Part shown: in pieces, positions 8,540 to 17,128 of the stretch
How the letters are laid out: every line of letters begins with the position of its first letter
How positions within the stretch are numbered: position 1 is the stretch's first letter
NCBI GenBank assembly: GCA_902566365.1
Contig: CACFIH010000003.1
Location: 84,854 to 148,853 of the forward strand
DNA length: 64,000 nt
Source: an uncultured Pelagibacteraceae bacterium
GTDB lineage: Bacteria; Pseudomonadota; Alphaproteobacteria; Pelagibacterales; Pelagibacteraceae
Direction: 5' to 3'
Notes under the pieces: generated by a model
Seen by the model: the letters and a program-made list of their open reading frames with translations, nothing else
Databases searched by the model: none
Told to the model about the DNA's origin: nothing
Made by a program: the position numbers and the translations under genes

Positions 8540-9709
8540 ATGTTTTTTAAAAAAGAAGAATATAAACAAAGACTCTTAAAAGTTCAAAAAATGATGCAAG
8601 AAAAAAGTATAGAACTTTTAATATCTCATGACACTAATAATATAAATTATTTAACTGGTTATGACGCATGGTCTTTTTATTATGCACAATGTGCTATCGT
8701 TCATGTTGATGCAGATGAGCCAATATGTTTTATTAGAAAACAAGATGCTGGAGGTGCTTACATAAAATCATATGTTAAGAAAGAAAATATTATTGTTTAT
8801 GATGAGCATTACATACATACTTGGCCGAAACATCCATACGACTATTTGGTAAAGATAATCAAAGATAAAAAGTGGGACAAACTTTCAATAGGTTTAGAAA
8901 TGGATGCTCATTATTTTACGGCATTTTGTTATGAAAAAATTAAACAAGGTTTACCTAATGCAAAGATAAAAGACTCAGATAGGTTAGTTAATTGGGCAAG
9001 GTTAGTAAAATCTGATGCAGAAATAGCCTATATGAAATCTGCTGCAAAAATTTCTGAAATTGGAATGAAAATAGCTTACGATGTAATTAAACCAGGTGTC
9101 CGACAATGTGATGCTGTAGGTGAAATACAAAAAGCACTATTTTATGGAACTCCAGAATTCGGAGGTGAATATGCAAGTATTACAACATTATTACCAACTG
9201 GAAAAGGAACTTCTGCCTCACATCTAACAGCAACCGATAATAAATTTGTAGAAGGTGAAGCAACAATTATTGAACTTTCAGGAGTTTATAAAAGATACCA
9301 TGCACCAATGGCTCGAACTGTTTTATTGGGAAAACCTGACCAATTAAAAATTGATACGATGAAAAAAACAATTGAAGCCTTACAGGCTGGTATTGATGCA
9401 ACAAAACCTGGAAACACGGTTGATGATGTAGCACAAGCTTTTTGGAAAATTTTAGATAGATACGGAATAGAGAAAACATCTAGAACAGGTTATTCGATTG
9501 GGATTGGATATCCTCCTGATTGGGGTGAGCATACTTTGAATATTTATAAGGGGGACATGACACTTTTAGAACCCAACATTTGTTTTCATATGATTGCAGT
9601 AATGCAATTCGGTGACTGGGGTGTAGAGGCCTCAGAAGCAGTTAGAGTAACTGATAAAGGAGCTGAATTATTTTGCAATATGTCTAAAGAACTTCACGTT
9701 AAAAGCTAA
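8540..9709 (+). CDS. doeA: M24-fold hydrolase resembling ectoine hydrolase DoeA/EutD
   Basis: This 389-residue protein has the creatinase N-domain followed by a pita-bread M24 domain. The LTGYDAWSFY block near residue 40 matches my recollection of Halomonas DoeA. Positions where true aminopeptidases carry metal-binding Asp read ELSGVYKRYHAPMARTV, and the usual His-rich motif reads WGEHTL, so a canonical dimetal site is unlikely; creatinase and DoeA behave similarly. DoeA opens the ectoine ring to N-acetyl-diaminobutyrate. ATG 8540 follows the previous stop directly; an in-frame TTG at 8534 is less likely. Doe/EutD family is probable, exact substrate unproven. Confidence 0.68.
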   Translation: MFFKKEEYKQRLLKVQKMMQEKSIELLISHDTNNINYLTGYDAWSFYYAQCAIVHVDADEPICFIRKQDAGGAYIKSYVKKENIIVYDEHYIHTWPKHPYDYLVKIIKDKKWDKLSIGLEMDAHYFTAFCYEKIKQGLPNAKIKDSDRLVNWARLVKSDAEIAYMKSAAKISEIGMKIAYDVIKPGVRQCDAVGEIQKALFYGTPEFGGEYASITTLLPTGKGTSASHLTATDNKFVEGEATIIELSGVYKRYHAPMARTVLLGKPDQLKIDTMKKTIEALQAGIDATKPGNTVDDVAQAFWKILDRYGIEKTSRTGYSIGIGYPPDWGEHTLNIYKGDMTLLEPNICFHMIAVMQFGDWGVEASEAVRVTDKGAELFCNMSKELHVKS

Positions 9710-9760
9710 TTATTAAAGGTTGATATTTATTCTCACAAATGTTTTAAATTCATTTAATTT

Positions 9761-10846
9761 ATGCCAGTAAATAAAGAATTCGTTAAATTTGATAAAGTTG
9801 ATAAAAGCTATGATGGTAAAGTTTTAGTCGTCAAAGATCTTCAACTAAATATTGCAGAAGGTGAATTTATAACAATGTTAGGACCCTCTGGCTCTGGTAA
9901 AACAACTTGTTTAATGATGTTAGCTGGATTTGAAACTCCTACCAACGGTGAAATTTATTTAGATGGAAATGCTATTTCGAGTATTCCTCCTCATAAAAGA
10001 GGAATTGGAATGGTTTTTCAAAACTATGCTTTATTTCCACATATGACTGTTTATGAAAATTTAGCATTCCCATTAAGAGTAAGAAAAATTCCAAAGGATG
10101 AAGCTGATAAAAAAATTGATAAAGCATTATCAATGGTATCACTTCAAGGTTTTGCAGCAAGGATGCCAGGACAATTGTCTGGAGGACAACAACAAAGGGT
10201 AGCGGTAGCAAGATCTTTGGTGTTTGACCCACAACTAGTTTTAATGGATGAGCCTTTAGGAGCTTTAGATAAAAATTTAAGGGAGAGTATGCAATACGAA
10301 ATTAAACATATTCATGAAAGTATTGGAGTAACTGTAGTTTATGTAACTCATGACCAAAGTGAAGCTTTAACAATGTCAAATCGTATTGCAGTATTTAATG
10401 ATGGTAAAGTTCAACAACTTTCAAGTCCAGATGAATTATATGAGAAACCAGTTAATTCATTTGTTGCAGAATTTATCGGAGAGAACAATACATTTAATGG
10501 TGAAGTTTCAGATATTTCAGGTGAAAAATGTAAAGTTAAACTTGCAAATGCTGAAATAATTGCAAATCCAATATCTGTTAAGTCTAAAGGGGATAGAACT
10601 AAAGTTTCATTAAGACCAGAAAGAGCGTTAATCAATCCAAAAGATAAAATGGATAATATTCATAATGGTAAAATTGAAGAAGTTATTTATCATGGAGATC
10701 ATACTAGGGTACGAATAAATTTATTAGGCAATCCAGAATTTATATTAAAAGTTCCAAATAGCTCTGCCAACTTAGATATTAAGCTCGGCAATGAAATTAA
10801 AATTGGGTGGAACAGTCAAGACGCGAGAGCTTTAGACCCAAAATAA
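9761..10846 (+). CDS. potA: Spermidine/putrescine-type ABC transporter ATPase, PotA-like
   Basis: A 361-residue ABC ATPase with Walker A GPSGSGKT (41-48), Q-loop VFQNYALFPHMTV, signature LSGGQQQRVA from 139 and Walker B LVLMDE (159-164). The last 120 residues form a TOBE-type regulatory domain, as in PotA. It energises the permeases encoded at 12143-14256 and would be paired with the binding protein just downstream. Family resemblance is firm, but Pot-like systems carry many cationic or amine solutes, so polyamine as substrate is only a guess. Confidence 0.87.
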   Translation: MPVNKEFVKFDKVDKSYDGKVLVVKDLQLNIAEGEFITMLGPSGSGKTTCLMMLAGFETPTNGEIYLDGNAISSIPPHKRGIGMVFQNYALFPHMTVYENLAFPLRVRKIPKDEADKKIDKALSMVSLQGFAARMPGQLSGGQQQRVAVARSLVFDPQLVLMDEPLGALDKNLRESMQYEIKHIHESIGVTVVYVTHDQSEALTMSNRIAVFNDGKVQQLSSPDELYEKPVNSFVAEFIGENNTFNGEVSDISGEKCKVKLANAEIIANPISVKSKGDRTKVSLRPERALINPKDKMDNIHNGKIEEVIYHGDHTRVRINLLGNPEFILKVPNSSANLDIKLGNEIKIGWNSQDARALDPK

Positions 10847-10885
10847 ACATCCTAAAATCACTATAGAATAAGATAAAAACGCCTG

Positions 10886-10915
10886 TTGACTCTCACAGCT
10901 GAAGTTGTTTTAATT
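10886..10915 (+). promoter_or_regulatory. Candidate sigma70 promoter for the binding-protein gene
   Basis: TTGACT at 10886-10891 is a good -35 box. An AT-rich TTAATT at 10910-10915 lies 18 bases later and could serve as a weak -10. It lies in the 98-base gap between the ATPase and binding-protein genes, where an extra promoter would raise binding-protein output. Confidence 0.35.
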
Positions 10916-10920
10916 AGTTT

Positions 10921-10934
10921 TTTAAACGTTTAAA
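10921..10934. promoter_or_regulatory. 14-bp perfect palindrome before the binding-protein gene
   Basis: TTTAAACGTTTAAA is self-complementary and lies directly before the GGAGG ribosome site (10936-10940) of the PotD-like gene. It could be a repressor site just downstream of the candidate promoter. Palindromes of this AT-rich kind also arise by chance, so the call is tentative. Confidence 0.3.
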
Positions 10935-10944
10935 CGGAGGAAAA

Positions 10945-12072
10945 ATGAAAAAACTAAGTAAAATATTACTAGCTATTTCTTTTGTACTTTCACTAACTAC
11001 TTCAGCATTTGCAACAACAGTAACTGCAGTGTCTTGGGGTGGGGCTTATACTGAGTCTCAAAAGTTAGGTTATGGTGATCCTACTGCTAAAAAACTAGGC
11101 ATTAACATTGCTTGGGTTGATTATTCAGGTGGTTTATCAGAAATTAAAGCACAAAAAGAAGCTGGAAAAATCACGTGGGATATAATCGACGTGTTTGCAA
11201 TGGATACTATTACTGGATGTGATGAAGGATTATTTGTTGAATTTGATTTCGACAAAGATTTCCCACCAGCTCCAGATGGAACTCCAGCAAGTAAAGATTT
11301 CTTTACTGCCATGCCAAGTAAATGTGCTGTAGGAAATATTTTATATTCTTGGAACTATGCTTATAACACTGAAAACGTTAAAGGTACTCCAAAGACTATC
11401 AAAGATTTCTTTAACACAAAGAAATTCCCTGGAAAAAGAGCTATCTACAAAAGCGCTTTAACTAATTTAGAGATCGCTTTAGCTGCAGATGGTATCAAGC
11501 CAGGTAAAGGCGGAGCAAAAATCTACAAAGCTTTAGAAACAGAAAAAGGTGTTGAAAGAGCAATGAATAAGATCAAAGAACTTTGCACAGACCCTAACGG
11601 TGGATGTGTATTTTGGTCTGCAGGTGCTCAACCACCAGAACTGTTAGTATCAGGTGAAGTAGTAATGGCTACTGGTTGGAATGGTAGATTCTTCAATGCA
11701 GAAATTGGAGAAGGTGCACCAATCAAACAAGTTTGGGATGGCCAAGGTCTTGACTACGAATATTTTGTACAAGTTAAAGGCGGACCAAACGATGCTAATG
11801 GTATGGCTAAAAAAGCTTTAGCTATGATGACTAGCACAGAGATGTTAGCAGGAAGTGCGAAATACATCGCTTACGCTCCTTGGAGAAAATCTTCTATAGG
11901 AATTATGGAAGCAGGGGAGCCTTGGTATAAAGATGGTAAGACTAACATGGTACCACAAATGCCAACTGCACCAGCTAACACTAAAAACTACTTCCTAGTA
12001 GATCCAATTTTTTGGGCTGATAACGGAACAGAGCTTGGTGAAAAATGGGAAGCTATGAAAGCTGGTCTATAA
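10945..12072 (+). CDS. PotD-like ABC transporter substrate-binding protein
   Basis: The 375-residue protein has a clear signal peptide (MKKLSKILLAISFVLSL, cleaved after SAFA) and the type-2 periplasmic binding fold of the PotD/PotF group, with VTAVSWGGAYTES at the mature N-terminus and DIIDVFAMDT and WNYAYNTENV blocks. A strong GGAGG lies five bases upstream of ATG. It delivers solute to the two downstream permeases. A terminator follows, so its mRNA should be more abundant than that of the permeases. Pot-type ligands range from polyamines to other small cationic or zwitterionic molecules; the neighbouring DoeA-like gene makes an ectoine-like or amide substrate worth testing. Confidence 0.86.
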   Translation: MKKLSKILLAISFVLSLTTSAFATTVTAVSWGGAYTESQKLGYGDPTAKKLGINIAWVDYSGGLSEIKAQKEAGKITWDIIDVFAMDTITGCDEGLFVEFDFDKDFPPAPDGTPASKDFFTAMPSKCAVGNILYSWNYAYNTENVKGTPKTIKDFFNTKKFPGKRAIYKSALTNLEIALAADGIKPGKGGAKIYKALETEKGVERAMNKIKELCTDPNGGCVFWSAGAQPPELLVSGEVVMATGWNGRFFNAEIGEGAPIKQVWDGQGLDYEYFVQVKGGPNDANGMAKKALAMMTSTEMLAGSAKYIAYAPWRKSSIGIMEAGEPWYKDGKTNMVPQMPTAPANTKNYFLVDPIFWADNGTELGEKWEAMKAGL

Positions 12073-12109
12073 TTTAAGTTTTATTAAACTTAATTATATA
12101 TTATAATTT

Positions 12110-12138
12110 AAGGGCGGTTATTTATAACCGCCCTTTTT
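12110..12138 (+). terminator. Intra-operon rho-independent terminator after the binding protein
   Basis: AAGGGCGGTTA (12110-12120) pairs with TAACCGCCCTT (12125-12135) around a four-base loop, followed by a T-run to 12138. This is one of the strongest hairpins in the window. The permease ATG is only four bases past the T-run, so readthrough or a start inside the hairpin must supply the permease transcript. Confidence 0.92.
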
Positions 12139-12142
12139 ATTT

Positions 12143-13396
12143 ATGAGCTCAGAAACAAAACAGATTTTAACTACAGACGGAATACCTTTAGAGGTAAGTC
12201 TTAAAAAAGCAGAGAGAAAAAATAAGATTAAAGCCTTCCTATTAGTCGCTCCTTTATTATTTTTTTTAATCATTACTTATGTATTTCCAATAGGTGACAT
12301 GTTGTTCAGAAGTATTGATGATAAAATGGTTACACAAATGCTTCCAAAAACTTTTAAAGCAATGGAAAACTGGGACGGTCAAGAATTACCTGAAGAAGAA
12401 GTTTTTGCTGCTTTTCATGAAGATTTTATAAAATTAGTTGAAGATAAACGAGAAGGAAAATTATCTACTCAATTAAATTACACTAAAAATGGATTTAAAA
12501 GTATTATCAAAAAGTTAAGAAGAAAATCAAAATCATTTGAAGAAGGAAATTACAAAGAACAAATAATGTCAGTACATAAAAGATGGGCTGATGTTGAGTA
12601 CTGGAGGGCAATTAAAAGAAGAGCCCCTGAATTTACAAGTCAAAAATATCTAAAAGGTATGGATATGTATGTAAATGAGGAGGGGAAAATAGTAAGCGTT
12701 GAAGAAGATAGACGAATTCATAGAGTGTTATGGCTAAGAACTTTAGAGATTGCATTTTTTGTAACAGTCTTTTGTTTCTTAATGGCTTACCCAATAGCTC
12801 ATCTGTTAGCGACTTTACCTATGAAGTATAGTAATTTATTAATGATCTGCGTACTGTTACCCTTTTGGACTTCATTACTTGTTAGAACTGCTAGTTGGAT
12901 GATTTTGTTGCAACAGCAAGGGATTGTAAATGATTTTTTCGTTGGAATAGGTTTAGTAGCAGACGACAATAGACCTGAGATGATGTACAACAAGACTGGA
13001 AGTTATGTTGCAATGACTCAAATATTGCTACCATTTATGGTCTTACCTCTGTACAGCGTGATGAAGACAATATCTCCTAGTTTAATGAGAGCTGGAAAAT
13101 CATTAGGTGGCACGCCATTTGTAGCATTTTGGAAAGTTTATTTTCCATTAACAATACCTGGAATAGGTGCAGGTTGTTTATTAGTATTTATTTTAGCAAT
13201 TGGTTATTACATTACCCCAGCTCTAGTTGGTGGTGCATCAGGTACTTTAATTAGTAATCAGATTGCTTTCCACATGAAAAGCACATTAGATTGGAGTTTT
13301 GCATCAGCAATGGGATTAATGTTGTTGAGTGGAGTGTTAGTCATTTATTGGCTTTATAACAAAATAGTTGGAATAGATAATATTAAATTAGGATAA
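12143..13396 (+). CDS. PotB-like ABC permease with enlarged first periplasmic region
   Basis: A 417-residue inner-membrane permease. TM1 lies about residues 31-51; TM2 starts only around 196. The roughly 140 residues between them are hydrophilic and charged, an insert absent from ordinary PotB of about 280-300 residues. The C-terminal 220 residues form the normal MetI-like core with the EAA loop (AGKSLGGTPFVAFWKVYFPLTIPG). The insert should face the periplasm and could contact the binding protein. No ribosome site is available because the terminator T-run abuts the start; translation may be leaderless-like or weak. Confidence 0.85.
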   Translation: MSSETKQILTTDGIPLEVSLKKAERKNKIKAFLLVAPLLFFLIITYVFPIGDMLFRSIDDKMVTQMLPKTFKAMENWDGQELPEEEVFAAFHEDFIKLVEDKREGKLSTQLNYTKNGFKSIIKKLRRKSKSFEEGNYKEQIMSVHKRWADVEYWRAIKRRAPEFTSQKYLKGMDMYVNEEGKIVSVEEDRRIHRVLWLRTLEIAFFVTVFCFLMAYPIAHLLATLPMKYSNLLMICVLLPFWTSLLVRTASWMILLQQQGIVNDFFVGIGLVADDNRPEMMYNKTGSYVAMTQILLPFMVLPLYSVMKTISPSLMRAGKSLGGTPFVAFWKVYFPLTIPGIGAGCLLVFILAIGYYITPALVGGASGTLISNQIAFHMKSTLDWSFASAMGLMLLSGVLVIYWLYNKIVGIDNIKLG

Positions 13397-13401
13397 TTAA
13401 G

Positions 13402-14256
13402 ATGGCTTTACCAAAATATACTGAACCACATTACAGAATTTGGCATTATATTTACTTAACAATTTGTGGAGCAGTTTTCTTTTTTCTTATAGCACCTTTG
13501 TTCGTGATCTTTCCATTATCGTTTAATGCAGAGGAATTTTTAAGTTTTTCTGATGGAATGAAGAGTCTAGACCCAGACGCTTTTTCATTAAGATGGTATA
13601 AAGACATGATTTATGGAACTAAAAATCCATGGGGATTGGCTGCTAAGAATAGTTTTATAATAGCTATATTTGCAACAATAGGGTCAGTGATACTTGGTAC
13701 AGTTGCCGCTTTAGGATTAAGCAGTAGACATATGCCTTACAAAGGTTTGATTATGGCTGTTTTAATTTCTCCAATGATTGTACCTTTAATTATTTCTGGT
13801 GTTGCAATATTTTTCTTTATGGCAAAGGCTGGTCTTGCAGCTACTCATACAGGTATTGTTTTAGCACATATAATATTAGGAACACCTTTTGTAGTAATTA
13901 CTGTTACTGCTACTTTATCAGGTTTTGATCATAGTGTTACAAGAGCTGCTGCAAGTTTAGGCAGTGACCCAGTAAATACTTTTATGAAAATTACATTACC
14001 ATTAATCTTACCTGGAGTTATTTCGGGTGGCTTATTTGCATTTGTAACTTCATTTGATGAAGTTGTTGTTGTTTTATTTTTAGCAGGGTTAGAAAATACA
14101 ACCATACCTATTCAAATGTGGACAGGTCTAAGAGAACAATTGAGTCCAACAATTCTAGCTGTTGCGACTTGTTTAATAATATTATCGACACTAATATTAG
14201 TAACCGCTGAGCTTCTAAGAAGACGATCAGAGAGGCTTAGAGGAATTAATCGATAG
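13402..14256 (+). CDS. PotC-like ABC permease
   Basis: A 284-residue permease of standard PotC length with six predicted membrane segments. The EAA loop reads ITRAAASLG-like (VTRAAASLGSDPVNTFMKIT) near residue 180, where the ATPase couples. It begins five bases after the PotB-like gene and completes the transporter with the ATPase at 9761. The C-terminus RRRSERLRG is cytoplasmic and basic. Confidence 0.86.
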   Translation: MALPKYTEPHYRIWHYIYLTICGAVFFFLIAPLFVIFPLSFNAEEFLSFSDGMKSLDPDAFSLRWYKDMIYGTKNPWGLAAKNSFIIAIFATIGSVILGTVAALGLSSRHMPYKGLIMAVLISPMIVPLIISGVAIFFFMAKAGLAATHTGIVLAHIILGTPFVVITVTATLSGFDHSVTRAAASLGSDPVNTFMKITLPLILPGVISGGLFAFVTSFDEVVVVLFLAGLENTTIPIQMWTGLREQLSPTILAVATCLIILSTLILVTAELLRRRSERLRGINR

Positions 14257-14268
14257 TAAAATAATCAA

Positions 14269-16491
14269 ATGAAAATTAAGAATGTAGTAGTTATTGGATC
14301 AGGTACAATGGGCAGTGGTATAGCTGCTCATCTATGTAATGCTAATATCCCTGTCACACTTTTAGATTTAAAAACCGAGATAAGTCAAAATGCCAGAGAA
14401 AGAATTCATAAATCAAGGCCGCCTTTATTAATAGATAAAACAAAAATTGATAATATTAAAGTTGGAAACATATCTGATGATTTTGATGTAGTTAAAAATG
14501 CTGATTGGATTGTTGAAGCAGTGGTTGAGAGAATTGATATAAAACATCAAATTTATGATAAAATTTTTGAAAGTAGGAAAGATGGAGCAATAGTTTCATC
14601 AAACACTTCCTCAATCCCAATTAAAGTTTTATCTCAAAATTTAAATAAAGATCAAAAAAAAGATTTTTGCATTACTCATTTCTTTAATCCTGTTAGATAC
14701 ATGGGTCTTCTTGAAATTGTTAAGAATGAGAACAATGATTTAGATAAAATAAATCAATTAAAAGAATTTTGTGAAGTTGAGTTAGGTAAGGGAGCGATTG
14801 TTTGCAATGATACCCCAGGTTTTTTAGGAAATAGAGTGGGTGTTTATGCAATGCAAATTGCAATGACAGAAGCATTTAAGATGAAACTTTCTGTTGAGGA
14901 AGCAGATGCAATCTTTGGAAGACCTATGGGCATACCTAAAACAGGAGTTTTTGGATTATATGATTTGATTGGAATAGATTTAATGGCAGATGTTTTAAAA
15001 AGTTTTATCAAAGAACTTCCAAAATCTGATGAGTTCCATGAAGTTGCTAAAGAAATTCCTTTAGTAAAAAAATTAATTGAAACTGGATATACAGGGAGAA
15101 AAGGTAAAGGCGGCTTCTATAGAATGAAGAAGACTGATAGTGGAAAAATTATGGAAGCTATTAATCTTGAAACTGGCGAGTATTCAACAAGTCAAAAAAT
15201 AGATATTAAGTCTGATAAGGTAGATTTAAAGGCTCTAATTAATAGAAATGATAAGTATGGAGACTATGCTTGGTCAGTATTATCCAAGATAATAAAATAT
15301 GCTTCATCACTAGTTCCAGGAATTACCAAAGAATTTAATGACATAGATGAGGCAATGAGACTTGGATTTAACTGGGCAAAAGGACCTTTTGAGATGTTAG
15401 AAGAAATTGGTGTTAAAAATTTTTTCGATAAAATTGATGAATATAAAGGTAATAACTTTTTAGAAAATTTGTCGAATTCTAAAGATGAAAATTTTTATGG
15501 TCAAAGGCAAAAATATACATCAATTGAAACTTTAGGGAAGATCAAGAAAACTGCCTTAAGTATTGATGGCAATAGCTCAGCAGCAATTTATAGATTTAAC
15601 GATTTTAATATTGTCGAGTTTACGACTAAAGCTAATGCACTCGATTATGACTCGATGGACGCACTTAAGAAAGCAACGGATAAACCTTTAATAATAATTA
15701 ATGAGAGTATGCAATTTTCTGCTGGTGTTAACCTAACTTATACAATGGAATTTGCTAGTAAAAATGATTTTAAATCGATAGAAAAATTTATTAAATATTT
15801 TCAAGAAACTTGCAAACATCTTAAGTACTCTAAATACCCGGTTATATCTGCTCCATCAGGTTTAACTTTGGGAGGAGGTTTTGAAGTTTTAGTACAAAGT
15901 AATTTCGTAGCATCACATACAAATATTGTAATCGGATTAGTAGAAACTATTGTTGGATTAATTCCAGCCGGAGGTGGATGTAAAGAAATGCTGGCTAGAT
16001 GGTTAAATACTGAAGAGGCTAAGAAAGATCCAAAATATGCACCCTTAAAAGTATTTGATATAATTGGCTATGGTAGAACAGCTACGTCTCCAGTTGAGGC
16101 AGAACCTTTGAAATACTTATTACCTGAAAATAAAAGAATTATGAATAGAAATAGTTTGCTTGAAGTATCGAAAAAAATCTTAAATGAAAACAAGGACTTT
16201 AAAGCACCAAATGAGCTTACATTTAATTTACCTGGTAGAGAAGTTATTGATGATATGAACAAAATTTTAGAAAAACTTTATAATGATAAAGTTATATTGG
16301 ATCATGGTTTGACTGTAGCAAAAGAATTAGCCCATGTATTGAGTGGTGGTGAGACTACAAGTGATAAGACTCTCACAGAGGATCATTTGTTTAAATTAGA
16401 ACTTGATGCTTTTATGAGATTAATTGAAACAAAACAAACTCAAGATAGAATTAAACATACTCTTGCTACTGGAAAACCTTTGGTTAATTAA
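14269..16491 (+). CDS. 3-hydroxyacyl-CoA dehydrogenase/enoyl-CoA hydratase fusion, FadN-type order
   Basis: A 740-residue bifunctional protein. The N-terminus has the NAD motif GSGTMG (10-15) and the dehydrogenase catalytic His137 in THFFNPVRYM with Glu149. C-terminal dehydrogenase domains follow to about 410. From about 440 a crotonase domain follows, with the oxyanion-hole region SAPSGLTLGGGFEV and the PAGGG block. The dehydrogenase-first order is that of Bacillus FadN, not of FadB/FadJ. It would oxidise 3-hydroxyacyl-CoA in a beta-oxidation-like pathway. It follows the Pot-like permease by 12 bases, implying that the imported compound or its product is degraded as a CoA ester. Confidence 0.84.
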   Translation: MKIKNVVVIGSGTMGSGIAAHLCNANIPVTLLDLKTEISQNARERIHKSRPPLLIDKTKIDNIKVGNISDDFDVVKNADWIVEAVVERIDIKHQIYDKIFESRKDGAIVSSNTSSIPIKVLSQNLNKDQKKDFCITHFFNPVRYMGLLEIVKNENNDLDKINQLKEFCEVELGKGAIVCNDTPGFLGNRVGVYAMQIAMTEAFKMKLSVEEADAIFGRPMGIPKTGVFGLYDLIGIDLMADVLKSFIKELPKSDEFHEVAKEIPLVKKLIETGYTGRKGKGGFYRMKKTDSGKIMEAINLETGEYSTSQKIDIKSDKVDLKALINRNDKYGDYAWSVLSKIIKYASSLVPGITKEFNDIDEAMRLGFNWAKGPFEMLEEIGVKNFFDKIDEYKGNNFLENLSNSKDENFYGQRQKYTSIETLGKIKKTALSIDGNSSAAIYRFNDFNIVEFTTKANALDYDSMDALKKATDKPLIIINESMQFSAGVNLTYTMEFASKNDFKSIEKFIKYFQETCKHLKYSKYPVISAPSGLTLGGGFEVLVQSNFVASHTNIVIGLVETIVGLIPAGGGCKEMLARWLNTEEAKKDPKYAPLKVFDIIGYGRTATSPVEAEPLKYLLPENKRIMNRNSLLEVSKKILNENKDFKAPNELTFNLPGREVIDDMNKILEKLYNDKVILDHGLTVAKELAHVLSGGETTSDKTLTEDHLFKLELDAFMRLIETKQTQDRIKHTLATGKPLVN

Positions 16492-17128
16492 ACAATCTAA
16501 GAGTATTAATAAAGTCAGGTCTTAAAACATATTCAGATTTATCTAAGTATTTAATTTTTTCTAAAGCTTTTAAACCAAATATTACTTTTCCAATGGGTGT
16601 GTATTCACCCTCATATAAAGGTTCATCCTGTAAAATTATAAAAAATTGACTATCTTCAGTATCATATTTTAAAGATCGAGCTAATCCTACACTTCCTTTA
16701 GTGAAGTTAAAATCTTTATCAACTTCAGATTTGATTGTGCCTAAACCAGATTTTCCAGTTCCAATTTTTCCATAATCAATGTTTCCTTTCTTTCCAAATT
16801 CTAAATCTCCAGCTTGTACGAGTTTATCTTTAATGACTCTATGAAATGCCACATCATCATAGGCATTCGATTTGACTAACGTTTTAAATCTTTCTACTCC
16901 ATTAGGAGAAATGTCTGGATATAATTCAATAATTACATTTCCACAGTCAACGTTTAGAATTGCTATGTTATTTGGATCTTTAAAATTAATTTCATTTGGG
17001 TTATGATTCTTAACAAATAAACATTTATCTTTAAGTAAAAAAAAAGAGGTAATTGAAAATAAACCTAAAATTACAACAAATATAAATATTATTTTTTCAG
17101 ATTTTGACGCTTTTATCTTTTCAATCAT
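16484..17128 (-). CDS. Cyclophilin-type peptidyl-prolyl isomerase, membrane-anchored
   Basis: A 214-residue protein with one N-terminal membrane segment (about residues 12-32) and then a compact bacterial cyclophilin domain. The catalytic-pocket blocks VAFHRVIKD, LVQAGD and DSQFFIILQ are present. The domain should lie in the periplasm and assist folding of exported proteins. Its stop is nested in the end of the convergent FadN-type gene (eight-base overlap). It overlaps the upstream gene by four bases, so the two are cotranscribed. Confidence 0.85.
   Translation of the reverse strand: MIEKIKASKSEKIIFIFVVILGLFSITSFFLLKDKCLFVKNHNPNEINFKDPNNIAILNVDCGNVIIELYPDISPNGVERFKTLVKSNAYDDVAFHRVIKDKLVQAGDLEFGKKGNIDYGKIGTGKSGLGTIKSEVDKDFNFTKGSVGLARSLKYDTEDSQFFIILQDEPLYEGEYTPIGKVIFGLKALEKIKYLDKSEYVLRPDFINTLRLFN

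Noticed and set aside
8540..9709. DddP-type DMSP lyase for the M24-fold gene
   Set aside because: DddP is also an M24-fold protein and would be attractive in marine bacteria, but the LTGYDAWSFY block and overall length fit DoeA-like hydrolases better and the long DddP N-terminus is absent.
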